Shown: positions 1 to 6,416 of the stretch, piece after piece
Position numbering within the stretch: position 1 is the first letter of the stretch
Layout: each line of letters begins with the position of its first letter
Source of the DNA: GCA-016699975 sp964515255
Lineage (GTDB): Bacteria; Patescibacteriota; Minisyncoccia; Moranbacterales; UBA1568
Direction: 5' to 3'
Length of the DNA: 11,664 nt
Assembly: GCA_964515255.1 (NCBI GenBank)
Contig: CAZETL010000030.1
Span: forward strand, 1 to 11,664
Position numbers and translations under genes: made by a program
Notes under the pieces: generated by a model
What the model was told of the DNA's origin: nothing
Databases searched by the model: none
What the model saw: only the letters and a program-made list of their open reading frames with translations

Positions 1-77
1 GCCTGCGGTCCCGGCACGAAAGATTGTCGGAAGTTTTGGGAAGAGGTGGCACCATAGAATTCACGGCTTCTTTCTGA
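1..77 (+). CDS. 3' tail of an unidentified upstream gene (partial)
   Basis: A terminator at 83-116 implies that a plus-strand transcript ends here. Two frames give possible C-termini. One enters at base 1 and stops at TAG 55-57, with a tail ending KFWEEVAP. The other enters at base 3 and stops at TGA 75-77, only 5 bases before the hairpin, with a tail ending GGTIEFTASF. The third frame runs open into the enolase frame but crosses the terminator. With fewer than 26 residues visible I cannot choose a frame or recognise a family, and a gene coming from neither frame is possible. Confidence 0.25.
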   Translation, partial: LRSRHERLSEVLGRGGTIEFTASF

Positions 78-82
78 TGGAT

Positions 83-116
83 AAAAACAGGCTTTTGAGA
101 AAAGAAGCCTGTTTTT
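83..116 (+). terminator. Rho-independent terminator, probably bidirectional
   Basis: A perfect 12-bp inverted repeat, AAAAACAGGCTT (83-94) with AAGCCTGTTTTT (105-116), closes a 10-base loop. The T run is part of the 3' arm, and the A run of the 5' arm becomes the T run on the other strand, so it could terminate in both directions. It closes whatever gene lies upstream and insulates enolase. It also shows that the long-frame ATG at position 77 is not the enolase start. Confidence 0.85.
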
Positions 117-135
117 CTTGGAAAAGCTCGTCATG

Positions 136-141
136 TATACT
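136..141 (+). promoter_or_regulatory. Candidate -10 element for enolase (TATACT)
   Basis: TATACT lies between the terminator and the enolase ATG at 173 and matches the -10 consensus at 5 of 6 bases. No good -35 is visible at 16-18 bp; that position falls on the T run of the terminator. Initiation would give a leader of about 25 bases with no clear Shine-Dalgarno sequence close to the ATG. The same hexamer serves as the candidate -10 at 1837-1842 (minus strand) and 2889-2894. Confidence 0.35.
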
Positions 142-172
142 AGGGGAAGAGATTAAACACTTTCAGAGTCTT

Positions 173-1447
173 ATGTCGACAGTGACTGGTATTATTGGGA
201 GAGAAATTCTTGATTCTCGGGGGAATCCGACGGTTGAAGTAATGGTTTCGTTGGAGAGCGGAATATGTGCGACTGCAGGGGTTCCCTCTGGAGCATCGAC
301 GGGATCGCTTGAAGCTGTTGAGTTGCGTGATGGAGATGAACGAAGATTTGGAGGAAAGGGGGTGTTGAAAGCGGTGGAGCATGTAAATGGAGAACTTCGG
401 AGTCGAATTGTCGGAATGGATCCATCGAAGCAATCCGAAATAGACGCCGCGATGTGCGAATTGGATGGGACGAAGAATAAGTCGCGACTTGGGGCAAACG
501 CTATTCTCGGCGTTTCTCTTGCGGTTGCGAGGGCCGCTTCGATGGATGCTCATATTCCGTTGTACCGCTATATCCGAAGACTCCTCCGCGAAGATGCTCC
601 GGAAGTTGGGGAAGTGTTTCCTATTCCCATGTTCAATGTCTTGAATGGCGGAGCCCATAGCGATTCCGGCCTTTCAGTTCAGGAGTTCAAACTGTTTCCT
701 CGCGGAATAGAAGGTTATGCGAGTCGCCTGAGAGCGGGGAGTGAGATCTTTTACGCTCTCAAAAGCATTCTTGCAAAGGGCGGTTACTCGACGGGCGTTG
801 GTGATGAGGGCGGGTTCGCTCCGCATCTTGAGAATCATTCGCAAGCGTTTGAGATGCTTGTACAAGCAGTTGAGAAAGCCGGGTATTCTGCTGGGCGAGA
901 CATTTTTCTTGGTATTGACGCGGCGGCAAATTCTTTTTTCGTGGAAGCTGAGAATATGTATTTGCTGGAACCGGAGCATGTGCGTCTCACGCGGGATCAG
1001 CTGCTGAATGTCTACGCGGAATGGATCGGAAAATACCCCCTTGTTTCTATCGAAGACGCGCTTCACGAATCGGACTGGGAAGGCTGGACGCTTCACGAGG
1101 ATCGATTTGGAAAAGGGCAATCTATACAACTTATAGGGGATGACCTCTTGGTGACGAACGCGGATCGGCTCAGAGTCGCTATCGAAAAGAAAGCTTGCAA
1201 CGCTGTTCTCATAAAGCCGAATCAGATCGGAACGCTTTCTGAGACGCTTGAGACGATGGAGCTTGCTCGCGGAGCTGGTATGAAGAGAATCGTATCTCAT
1301 CGGTCCGGTGAGACCTGCGACGATTTCATCGCTGATCTCGCGGTTGGAGCTGGAGCGGAATGTATCAAGACGGGATCTCTCTCGCGTGGGGAACGTCTCT
1401 CAAAATACAATCGACTCCTTGCGATAGCGGAAGAATTGGGGAAATAG
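173..1447 (+). CDS. eno: Enolase (phosphopyruvate hydratase)
   Basis: Converts 2-phosphoglycerate to phosphoenolpyruvate in glycolysis/gluconeogenesis, in the cytoplasm. From the ATG at 173 the product has 424 residues, normal for the family. It starts with the typical GREILDSRGNPTVEV segment and carries the SGASTG loop (39-44). The Mg ligands fall at D249, E294 and D323 (GDDLLVTN), and the catalytic Glu pair at E171 (QEF) and E212 (GDEGGFAP). K348 sits in LIKPNQIGT and K411 in SKYNR, with the SHRSGET loop at 375-381. All key residues are present, but several motifs depart from the common form: SIEDAL for SIEDPF, NGGAHSDSGL for NGGSHAGNKL, and LIKPNQ for LLKVNQ. The frame stays open upstream to an ATG at 77, but that start lies ahead of the terminator hairpin and adds 32 residues unlike any enolase. 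The gene is probably monocistronic and converges on the minus-strand gene at 1497. Confidence 0.96.
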   Translation: MSTVTGIIGREILDSRGNPTVEVMVSLESGICATAGVPSGASTGSLEAVELRDGDERRFGGKGVLKAVEHVNGELRSRIVGMDPSKQSEIDAAMCELDGTKNKSRLGANAILGVSLAVARAASMDAHIPLYRYIRRLLREDAPEVGEVFPIPMFNVLNGGAHSDSGLSVQEFKLFPRGIEGYASRLRAGSEIFYALKSILAKGGYSTGVGDEGGFAPHLENHSQAFEMLVQAVEKAGYSAGRDIFLGIDAAANSFFVEAENMYLLEPEHVRLTRDQLLNVYAEWIGKYPLVSIEDALHESDWEGWTLHEDRFGKGQSIQLIGDDLLVTNADRLRVAIEKKACNAVLIKPNQIGTLSETLETMELARGAGMKRIVSHRSGETCDDFIADLAVGAGAECIKTGSLSRGERLSKYNRLLAIAEELGK

Positions 1448-1450
1448 AAA

Positions 1451-1477
1451 CCCCCTTCGACAGAATTTTGAAGGGGG
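1451..1477. terminator. Hairpin between convergent genes, terminator best suited to the minus strand
   Basis: CCCCCTTC (1451-1458) pairs perfectly with GAAGGGGG (1470-1477) around an 11-base loop, starting 3 bases after the enolase stop. On the plus strand it is followed by CTGGCACG, with no T run. On the minus strand it is followed by TTTCTATTT, a much better T run, and it lies 19 bases past the stop of the minus-strand gene. It probably ends that gene and doubles as the 3' end of the enolase mRNA. Confidence 0.6.
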
Positions 1478-1496
1478 CTGGCACGCTAGCTCTCTT

Positions 1497-1763
1497 TCAT
1501 GAGAAGAGTATTTCAATGACGGCAATTCCCATGATTCCAAATCCAGAAATGGCTGCTGACTTACCAAGAGCCGTCTGGTGATTTGGGAGAGGAATAAAGT
1601 ACTTTATGATCGCCGCGAGTCCTGCGAAGAAAATGATCCAGGGATATTTCTGTAGAAATATCAGAAAGAATCCGGCGATTTGGAGTGTCCCGCAGGTGAC
1701 ACTGAGGAGACTGAGCAGGAAGAGGGCGGTGGAGTTGCATTTATCGCTCTGTTTCAGTTTCAT
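1497..1763 (-). CDS. Small three-helix membrane protein of unknown function
   Basis: The 88-residue product has a short polar, Lys-containing N-terminus (MKLKQSDK) and three hydrophobic stretches at about 12-37, 41-57 and 68-87, so it is an integral membrane protein. I do not recognise the family. Four things support a real gene: a good ribosome site AGAGGAAG with 4 bases between its end and the ATG (about 6 from the AGGA core); a near-consensus promoter upstream on the same strand (TTGACG, 18 bp, TATACT); a hairpin with a T run just after its stop; and no competing plus-strand gene in 1478-1800. It is divergent from the PfkB kinase and convergent with enolase, so neighbours say little about its role. 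Plus-strand frames over the same bases look like shadows. Confidence 0.65.
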   Translation of the reverse strand: MKLKQSDKCNSTALFLLSLLSVTCGTLQIAGFFLIFLQKYPWIIFFAGLAAIIKYFIPLPNHQTALGKSAAISGFGIMGIAVIEILFS

Positions 1764-1836
1764 CTTACTTCCTCTTGGTTTCTCGGAAAGGTGGAGTGGA
1801 AAGAGAAATGGGAAGGTACCGATTTTTCTATCAAGG

Positions 1837-1866
1837 AGTATAATCGACTTATGAAAGACACGTCAA
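1837..1866 (-). promoter_or_regulatory. Promoter of the small membrane protein gene
   Basis: Read on the minus strand: TTGACG (1866-1861), an 18-bp spacer, then TATACT (1842-1837). Each box matches its consensus at 5 of 6 bases. Transcription would begin near 1830 and give a leader of about 67 bases. The -35 box lies inside codons 4-6 of the divergent kinase gene, and the -10 overlaps the TATAAT of the plus-strand promoter, so only one of the two can be occupied at a time. Confidence 0.55.
1839..1844 (+). promoter_or_regulatory. TATAAT -10 element just before the kinase start
   Basis: A perfect TATAAT ends 6 bases before the ATG at 1851. A start 6-8 bases downstream would fall on or beside the A of the ATG, giving a leaderless or nearly leaderless mRNA. 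A -35 box is not recognisable at 16-18 bp. An AAGGAG at 1833-1838, 12 bases from the ATG, is the competing reading: a ribosome site on a longer transcript from an unseen promoter. Confidence 0.4.
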
Positions 1867-2870
1867 AAATTCTTTGCATCGGTTCCGTGGCGAAGGACAT
1901 ATTCTTTCCGACAGCGGAAGGAATATTTGTGGATACGCCGGAAGATCTGACGGCGCAGCGGAAGGTTATGTTTGAAGTGGGCGCGAAATATCAGATCGAA
2001 GATCGGTTCGAGGCGCTCGGCGGGGTTGCCGCGAACATGTCGGTCGGCCTTTCGCGGCTTGGCGCTCAAGTATCTTGTATCGGAGTAATCGGAGACGATG
2101 AGATCGGTTCGTGGATACGAAGTTCTCTTGCGAAGGAAAATGTAAATACGGATTCGCTCATTGTGCTTCAAGATGCAAAAAGCGATCTCTCGTCCATTAT
2201 TGTCTTCTCGGAGCAAAGTGATCGGACCATCTTCTACAATCGGGATTCCGCCGAGCGACTGGTTCTTTCTCCGGATTACCACTTCCCTGAATCGGATTGG
2301 ATAGTGGTAAGCGCTCTTAACGGGGCATGGAAGGAAAACTTTCGAGAGATACTTCGGCATGTTCGTGATCGCGGCGTAAAGTTCGCTCTGAATCCTGGGC
2401 AGCGAAACATAAAGGATGATCCGGATCTGCTCATTGAAGCCGCGTCTTTTTCTGATGTGCTGATTCTCAATAAAGATGAAGCGATAGAGCTTGTTCTTCA
2501 CGCAAAACCGGGGATCGCTTCAGAGGGTATAAACAACGAACAAATGCTACTTCACTCTCTGTTTGAAATGGGAGCAAAAAAAATCGCTTTGACCGATGGC
2601 GTGCGCGGCGCGTGGGGTTTTGACGGCGCGGAATCGCTCCATGTTGAACCTGTTTTTCCGGAGCATGGAATTGAGACGACCGGAGCTGGAGATGCTTTCG
2701 GAAGCGCTTTTCTTGCGGCGACGGCGGTTGGCTATTCTCTCGGAGATGCGTTGCGATGGGGTGCGGCGAATGGAGAAAGTGTTGCACAACATTTCGGAGC
2801 AATTGAGGGACTATTACGGAAGGACTCTATTCAGTCGAAATTGAGCCGGGTTTCTTTGGGGTTCGCATGA
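1851..2870 (+). CDS. PfkB-family carbohydrate/nucleoside kinase
   Basis: A ribokinase-fold kinase that transfers the ATP gamma-phosphate to a sugar or nucleoside hydroxyl; substrate not determinable here. The product has 339 residues. The N-terminal strand KILCIGSVAKD (6-16) is followed by the substrate-side glycine motif GGVAANMSVGLSRLG (57-71), the middle LNKDE motif (206-210), and the C-terminal PfkB signature ETTGAGDAF (275-283), where D281 is the catalytic base and GAG the anion hole. Length and motif order fit ribokinase, fructokinase or adenosine kinase. The ATG at 1851 is chosen because the N-terminal strand starts right after it, AAGGAG and TATAAT lie just upstream, and the longer frame back to 1680 adds 57 residues unlike the family. 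It sits between glycolytic and envelope genes with no operon partner. The stop is TGA. Confidence 0.92.
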   Translation: MKDTSKILCIGSVAKDIFFPTAEGIFVDTPEDLTAQRKVMFEVGAKYQIEDRFEALGGVAANMSVGLSRLGAQVSCIGVIGDDEIGSWIRSSLAKENVNTDSLIVLQDAKSDLSSIIVFSEQSDRTIFYNRDSAERLVLSPDYHFPESDWIVVSALNGAWKENFREILRHVRDRGVKFALNPGQRNIKDDPDLLIEAASFSDVLILNKDEAIELVLHAKPGIASEGINNEQMLLHSLFEMGAKKIALTDGVRGAWGFDGAESLHVEPVFPEHGIETTGAGDAFGSAFLAATAVGYSLGDALRWGAANGESVAQHFGAIEGLLRKDSIQSKLSRVSLGFA

Positions 2871-2885
2871 TAAATGTCCGAGATG

Positions 2886-2894
2886 TGGTATACT
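2886..2894 (+). promoter_or_regulatory. Extended -10 promoter of the actin-like ATPase operon
   Basis: TGGTATACT is a full extended -10 (TG, one base, TATACT) placed 16 bases after the kinase stop. The -35 is poor, which an extended -10 tolerates. Transcription would start near 2901, giving a leader of about 46 bases that includes the strong AGGAGG ribosome site. It would drive the three-gene unit to 7502. Confidence 0.45.
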
Positions 2895-2937
2895 GTTGGT
2901 ATTGCGAAGCGGAAATTTCCGAAGCTTTGAATAACGC

Positions 2938-2943
2938 AGGAGG
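2938..2943 (+). promoter_or_regulatory. Strong Shine-Dalgarno AGGAGG
   Basis: A perfect anti-16S match, but only 3 bases from the ATG at 2947, closer than usual. The next in-frame ATG, at 2965 (MGLFSNIV), is 21 bases away, too far. The site therefore supports 2947 as the start despite the tight spacing. Confidence 0.6.
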
Positions 2944-2946
2944 CGA

Positions 2947-4224
2947 ATGCCATCCTTCTCTTGTATGGGGCTGTTTTCGAATATAGTAGGCAGGAGTTCT
3001 AATCAGTGTTTTTTGGCACTTGATATTGGAACAGAAATTGTGAAAGCCCTCGTCTTTCGAATTGAGGCGGGGACTCGATGCGTTGTTTCCGGGGTTGGTT
3101 GGGTAAGGCAGAAGTCTGGGAATATGCAAAGCGGCGCAGTATCGGATATTGCCGGGGTCATCGAGGCATGTCGCGAAGCGATTTTGCTTGCCGAAGAACA
3201 GGCAAAGATAAAGAAAGTGCGAAAGAGCATCGTCGGCATTGCCGGGGAACTCGTGAAAGGAACGACCACTACGGTTCACTATGAGCGCGTGAATCCGGAA
3301 GTGAAGATCGGAATTTCCGAGCTCCGTATGATCGTGGAGAAGGTGCAGGAGAAGGCGTACGAGCGCATCAGGAAGCAGCTCGCATGGGAAACGAATCAGG
3401 CGGATATCGATGTTCGCCTTATTAATGCCGCTATCGTGGACGTCCGCATAGACGGCTATCGAGTGACGAATCCGGTAAATTTCCAAGGCCGAGATGTTTC
3501 CATGAGTGTTTTCAACGCTTATGCGCCTATGATTCATCTTGGTGCGATTGAGAGTATCGCATCCGAACTCGGGCTCGATCTTGTGAATATTGCTGCAGAA
3601 CCCTATGCGGTTGCGCGATCGGTTGAGGTTGAGGATATGCTCGATTTCAGCGCTATCTTCATTGATATCGGCGGCGGAACAACAGATATTGCCGTGGTAA
3701 GGAATGGCGGACTCGAAGGAACGAAGATGTTCGCGCTTGGCGGTCGAGCGTTTACAAAGCGGCTCGCTCAGGAATCCGGTATGAGTTTTGAAGAAGCGGA
3801 AAAACTGAAGATTAACTACTCCCTTGGGAAGTTGGGGAAGGATGAGACGGAAGCCCTTCGGGAGTTTTTCCGGGAGGATTGTCGGGTGTGGAAAGGCGGA
3901 GTTGAATTGTCTCTTGCTGAATTTTCCGACGCTGACTTGCTCCCAACGAAGATATTCCTCTGTGGCGGCGGATCGGGGCTTCCTGGAATTCGAGAAGCGC
4001 TCCTTTCCGAAGAATGGGACTCAAATCTTCCTTTTTCGAAGTCTCCGCAGGTGAGTTTCTTGCAGCCGCGAGATATTGTGCGGATTTCTGACGAGACCGG
4101 AGTGCTCTCCAATCCTCAAGATATCACTCCGATGGGTCTTGCAAACCTTGCGCTGCATTTGTCGAATGAAGAAAAGTCGCTTGCGGGAATGTTGCGCCGG
4201 GCCATGGATGCGGTGCAGAAGTAG
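2947..4224 (+). CDS. FtsA/PilM-like actin-fold ATPase
   Basis: The 425-residue product has the actin/HSP70 nucleotide-binding core: phosphate-1 loop FLALDIGTEIVKAL (22-35), phosphate-2 loop IFIDIGGGTTDIAVV (237-251), and adenosine motif IFLCGGGSGLPG (336-347). An insert at roughly 100-195, holding ISELRMIVEKVQEKAYERIRK and then a beta-rich part, matches the SHS2/1C subdomain position of FtsA and PilM. C-terminal LAGMLRRAMDAVQK could form an amphipathic helix, as FtsA uses for membrane binding. FtsA would tether FtsZ to the membrane; PilM would bind the cytoplasmic tail of PilN. No ftsZ or pilN/O follows. Instead the next gene, 43 bases on, encodes a one-pass membrane protein with a large cytoplasmic part, which may be its partner (inference). 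An alternative is a PilM-type platform of an unusual secretion or surface apparatus. Confidence 0.85.
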   Translation: MPSFSCMGLFSNIVGRSSNQCFLALDIGTEIVKALVFRIEAGTRCVVSGVGWVRQKSGNMQSGAVSDIAGVIEACREAILLAEEQAKIKKVRKSIVGIAGELVKGTTTTVHYERVNPEVKIGISELRMIVEKVQEKAYERIRKQLAWETNQADIDVRLINAAIVDVRIDGYRVTNPVNFQGRDVSMSVFNAYAPMIHLGAIESIASELGLDLVNIAAEPYAVARSVEVEDMLDFSAIFIDIGGGTTDIAVVRNGGLEGTKMFALGGRAFTKRLAQESGMSFEEAEKLKINYSLGKLGKDETEALREFFREDCRVWKGGVELSLAEFSDADLLPTKIFLCGGGSGLPGIREALLSEEWDSNLPFSKSPQVSFLQPRDIVRISDETGVLSNPQDITPMGLANLALHLSNEEKSLAGMLRRAMDAVQK

Positions 4225-4252
4225 GAGTGCGTGTCCCGGAATTTTTCCTTGC

Positions 4253-4256
4253 GGAG
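4253..4256 (+). promoter_or_regulatory. GGAG ribosome site deciding the start at 4268
   Basis: GGAG lies 11 bases before the ATG at 4268, in an A-rich stretch. The alternative in-frame ATG at 4286, which starts directly at the conserved SQVIYIEPDEE segment, has only GAAG ahead of it. I prefer 4268, though 4286 remains possible. Confidence 0.4.
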
Positions 4257-4267
4257 TGAAAATAAAA

Positions 4268-6382
4268 ATGGAAATCGAAGACCGTATGTCACAGGTTATC
4301 TACATTGAACCAGACGAAGAGATCATTTCGGTTATTGGAAAACTCCGAAAAGTTTCTGATCGAGATATTTTCTTTGCGATTCCGAAGAGAGCCGTTTTTT
4401 TACAAAGTTTAGTGAATTTGAAGCTTCTCGGCCAGGAAGCGAAAAAATTGAAAAAAGGAATTACTTTGGTAACGTCTGATCCGATGGCGCGCGCTCTTGC
4501 GGAGAAAGCCGGAATTCCATTCCGAGAGTCTTTGGAGAGTCGCATGGGGAGGGATATTTCTGATCCGGGAAGCCGTCTTCCTGCGCGATTGCCTCAAGCT
4601 GAGCTGGCGGCCCAGAAGTTGCCGTCTCGACACTCTTCAGATGCTTCGATGGGTGGGAAGGTTTCGCTTCGGATGGAATCCGTCGGGTCGTCGAGTTTTT
4701 TCGGTTCGAGAGAATCTCGCGAAGAATCCGACCGCTTGGCTCCGCCGTCTCCCATCGGTCAATCAAGGATCTCCGATATTCCTGTTTCCCGACCTACTTC
4801 GAGTACTTCGTCAAAGGCAGATCCTGCTTTGCGGACGCTCCCCGTTCGAGACCGAACTCCGAAGCGCCTTACTTTACTGAACTCTTCGCGGGAATCAATT
4901 GGATCGTCTTCTGTTCCGAGTCAGTCTCGTCATGCTGAACAAGCCGAAATGCCTCATTCCCAAGATCGGAGTTTCTTGAGTTCTCCTTCGAGCCAGACGG
5001 CATCCCCCTTGGAAAGATCTCGCGCTGAGATTTCCGCAAGTAACTCCTTTGAATTTCCAGTCCCTTCTCCAGCGACTCCTCCCGATGCACAGCCTGTTGC
5101 GCCAGTGAAGCAGGGAATGGATACGCCGCTCTCGAGATTTTATCAGAGCGAATCGGGGGATGTCGGCCCAAAATCAGCCCCAGCCGCATCATCTTTATCT
5201 CGTCACTCTTCGCCGTTTGATCTTCGAGCTCGAAGTATTTTTTCAAAAATATTCTTTGTTTTCATTGCTACCTCAGCGTTGGTAGCGATAAGCGTTGGCA
5301 TCTTCGTGTTCTTGCCGAAGGCAACAGTGACAATTTTGGTTAGTGCGGAGTCTGATTTCTCTGAGGCCGATGTGACGGCTGATCTTGCACAGCAAGTTGC
5401 TTCACCTGAAGGAAAAAGGATACCGCTTCGGCTTATCCAGACGGAAAAAGAGTTGACGTTGTCCTTTCCAAGTACCGGGAAAACATTTTCCGCTGACAAG
5501 CGAGCGAGGGGAACAGTAACTCTTTCGAATGCGTTTAGTTCGAGTCCGCAATCTCTCGTGGCAACAACTCGGCTTGAAACTTCCGATGGGAAGATATTTC
5601 GCCTCGCAAAAGGAGTTGTTATCCCTGGTGAAACTCAGTCAAATGGAAAGGTTGTCCCTGGAACTGTGACGGTTGAAGTCATCGCCGATGAAGCTGGGGA
5701 TTCTTATAATATCCAGCCGACGACATTTTCAGTTCCTGGTTTCAAGGGCAGTCCGAAATATGAGAAAATCACGGCTCGTTCGGAACGGAGTTTTTTGGGT
5801 GGTGGTGGCGACGGAAGCTCTCTTTCAAGCGTGTCGGTTGACGATGTGGTAAAGGCGAAAGAATCTTCCGAAAAAGGTCTCGCCGATGCTCTGCGTTCGG
5901 AAATAAGAAAAGATCTTCGCTCTGGCGAGAAGCTTTTTGATGATGCTATTCAGTGGGAAGTGCTTTCTATGGGAGCATTTCCCGGAACTGGAGCAGTGAC
6001 TCCGAGTTTCGACTATCGGATCAAAGTTTCTGCTCGCGCACTTGTTGTTTCTGAGGATGATATTCGAATGGTGGCGTCTGGGCTTTTCGACGGAAATAAC
6101 TCTGACTCCCTCCGTATAGACTACGGGATTCCTCGGCCGGACTTTGCGGCGAAAACAATGACAGTGAAAATGAAAGCGTCTTTGGAAAAGGAAGCGACGC
6201 TTGATACAGAAGCTCTGAAGGAGAAAATCCTTGGGAAAAATTTGTCAGAAGTTCAGGGAATCTTTTCCGAATATCCGCGAATCCAGAAAATTGAGGTTGT
6301 CTTTTGGCCTGAGTTTATGACGAGTCGGATCCCGGGGCGTTCGTCGAGGGTGGAGATGCTTGTCCGGCAAGCGCCCCGGTAG
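4268..6382 (+). CDS. One-pass membrane protein with cytoplasmic head, Ser/Pro-rich linker and baseplate-J-like barrel
   Basis: 704 residues from ATG 4268. Residues about 8-85 form a compact alpha/beta-looking head (VIYIEPDEEIISVIGKL, then FFAIPKRAVFLQSLVNLKLL, then ITLVTSD) that I recall from CPR hypothetical proteins. Residues about 90-318 are low complexity, rich in Ser, Pro and Arg. A single membrane helix lies at about 328-349, after the Arg-containing LRARSIFSK, so the head and linker should be cytoplasmic. The outside part holds a baseplate J-like barrel (about 411-520: GTVTLSN, ATTRLETSDGKIFRL, VPGTVTVEVIADEAGDSYNI, FSVPGFKG, then a Gly-rich GGGGDG). About 180 mixed alpha/beta residues follow. 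In phage and contractile systems this barrel family builds the baseplate wedge; its job in a membrane-anchored protein is unknown. It lies between the actin-like ATPase and the permease with short gaps. The frame extends up to 4076 inside the previous gene, but those 64 residues look like shadow translation. Confidence 0.85.
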   Translation: MEIEDRMSQVIYIEPDEEIISVIGKLRKVSDRDIFFAIPKRAVFLQSLVNLKLLGQEAKKLKKGITLVTSDPMARALAEKAGIPFRESLESRMGRDISDPGSRLPARLPQAELAAQKLPSRHSSDASMGGKVSLRMESVGSSSFFGSRESREESDRLAPPSPIGQSRISDIPVSRPTSSTSSKADPALRTLPVRDRTPKRLTLLNSSRESIGSSSVPSQSRHAEQAEMPHSQDRSFLSSPSSQTASPLERSRAEISASNSFEFPVPSPATPPDAQPVAPVKQGMDTPLSRFYQSESGDVGPKSAPAASSLSRHSSPFDLRARSIFSKIFFVFIATSALVAISVGIFVFLPKATVTILVSAESDFSEADVTADLAQQVASPEGKRIPLRLIQTEKELTLSFPSTGKTFSADKRARGTVTLSNAFSSSPQSLVATTRLETSDGKIFRLAKGVVIPGETQSNGKVVPGTVTVEVIADEAGDSYNIQPTTFSVPGFKGSPKYEKITARSERSFLGGGGDGSSLSSVSVDDVVKAKESSEKGLADALRSEIRKDLRSGEKLFDDAIQWEVLSMGAFPGTGAVTPSFDYRIKVSARALVVSEDDIRMVASGLFDGNNSDSLRIDYGIPRPDFAAKTMTVKMKASLEKEATLDTEALKEKILGKNLSEVQGIFSEYPRIQKIEVVFWPEFMTSRIPGRSSRVEMLVRQAPR

Positions 6383-6416
6383 TTTTCTCGGATATGTTCC
6401 AGACGTGCTTTTTGAA

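Noticed and set aside
77..172. N-terminal extension of enolase from ATG 77
   Set aside because: It runs through a perfect 12-bp terminator hairpin, lies upstream of the candidate -10, and its residues resemble no enolase N-terminus.
1680..1850. Longer start for the PfkB kinase
   Set aside because: The extra 57 residues lie upstream of the promoter and ribosome site, overlap the minus-strand gene, and are not part of the ribokinase fold.
4076..4267. Longer start for the J-like protein inside the ATPase gene
   Set aside because: The 64 added residues are Cys/Arg-rich shadow translation of the ATPase in another frame; GGAG before 4268 supports the later start.
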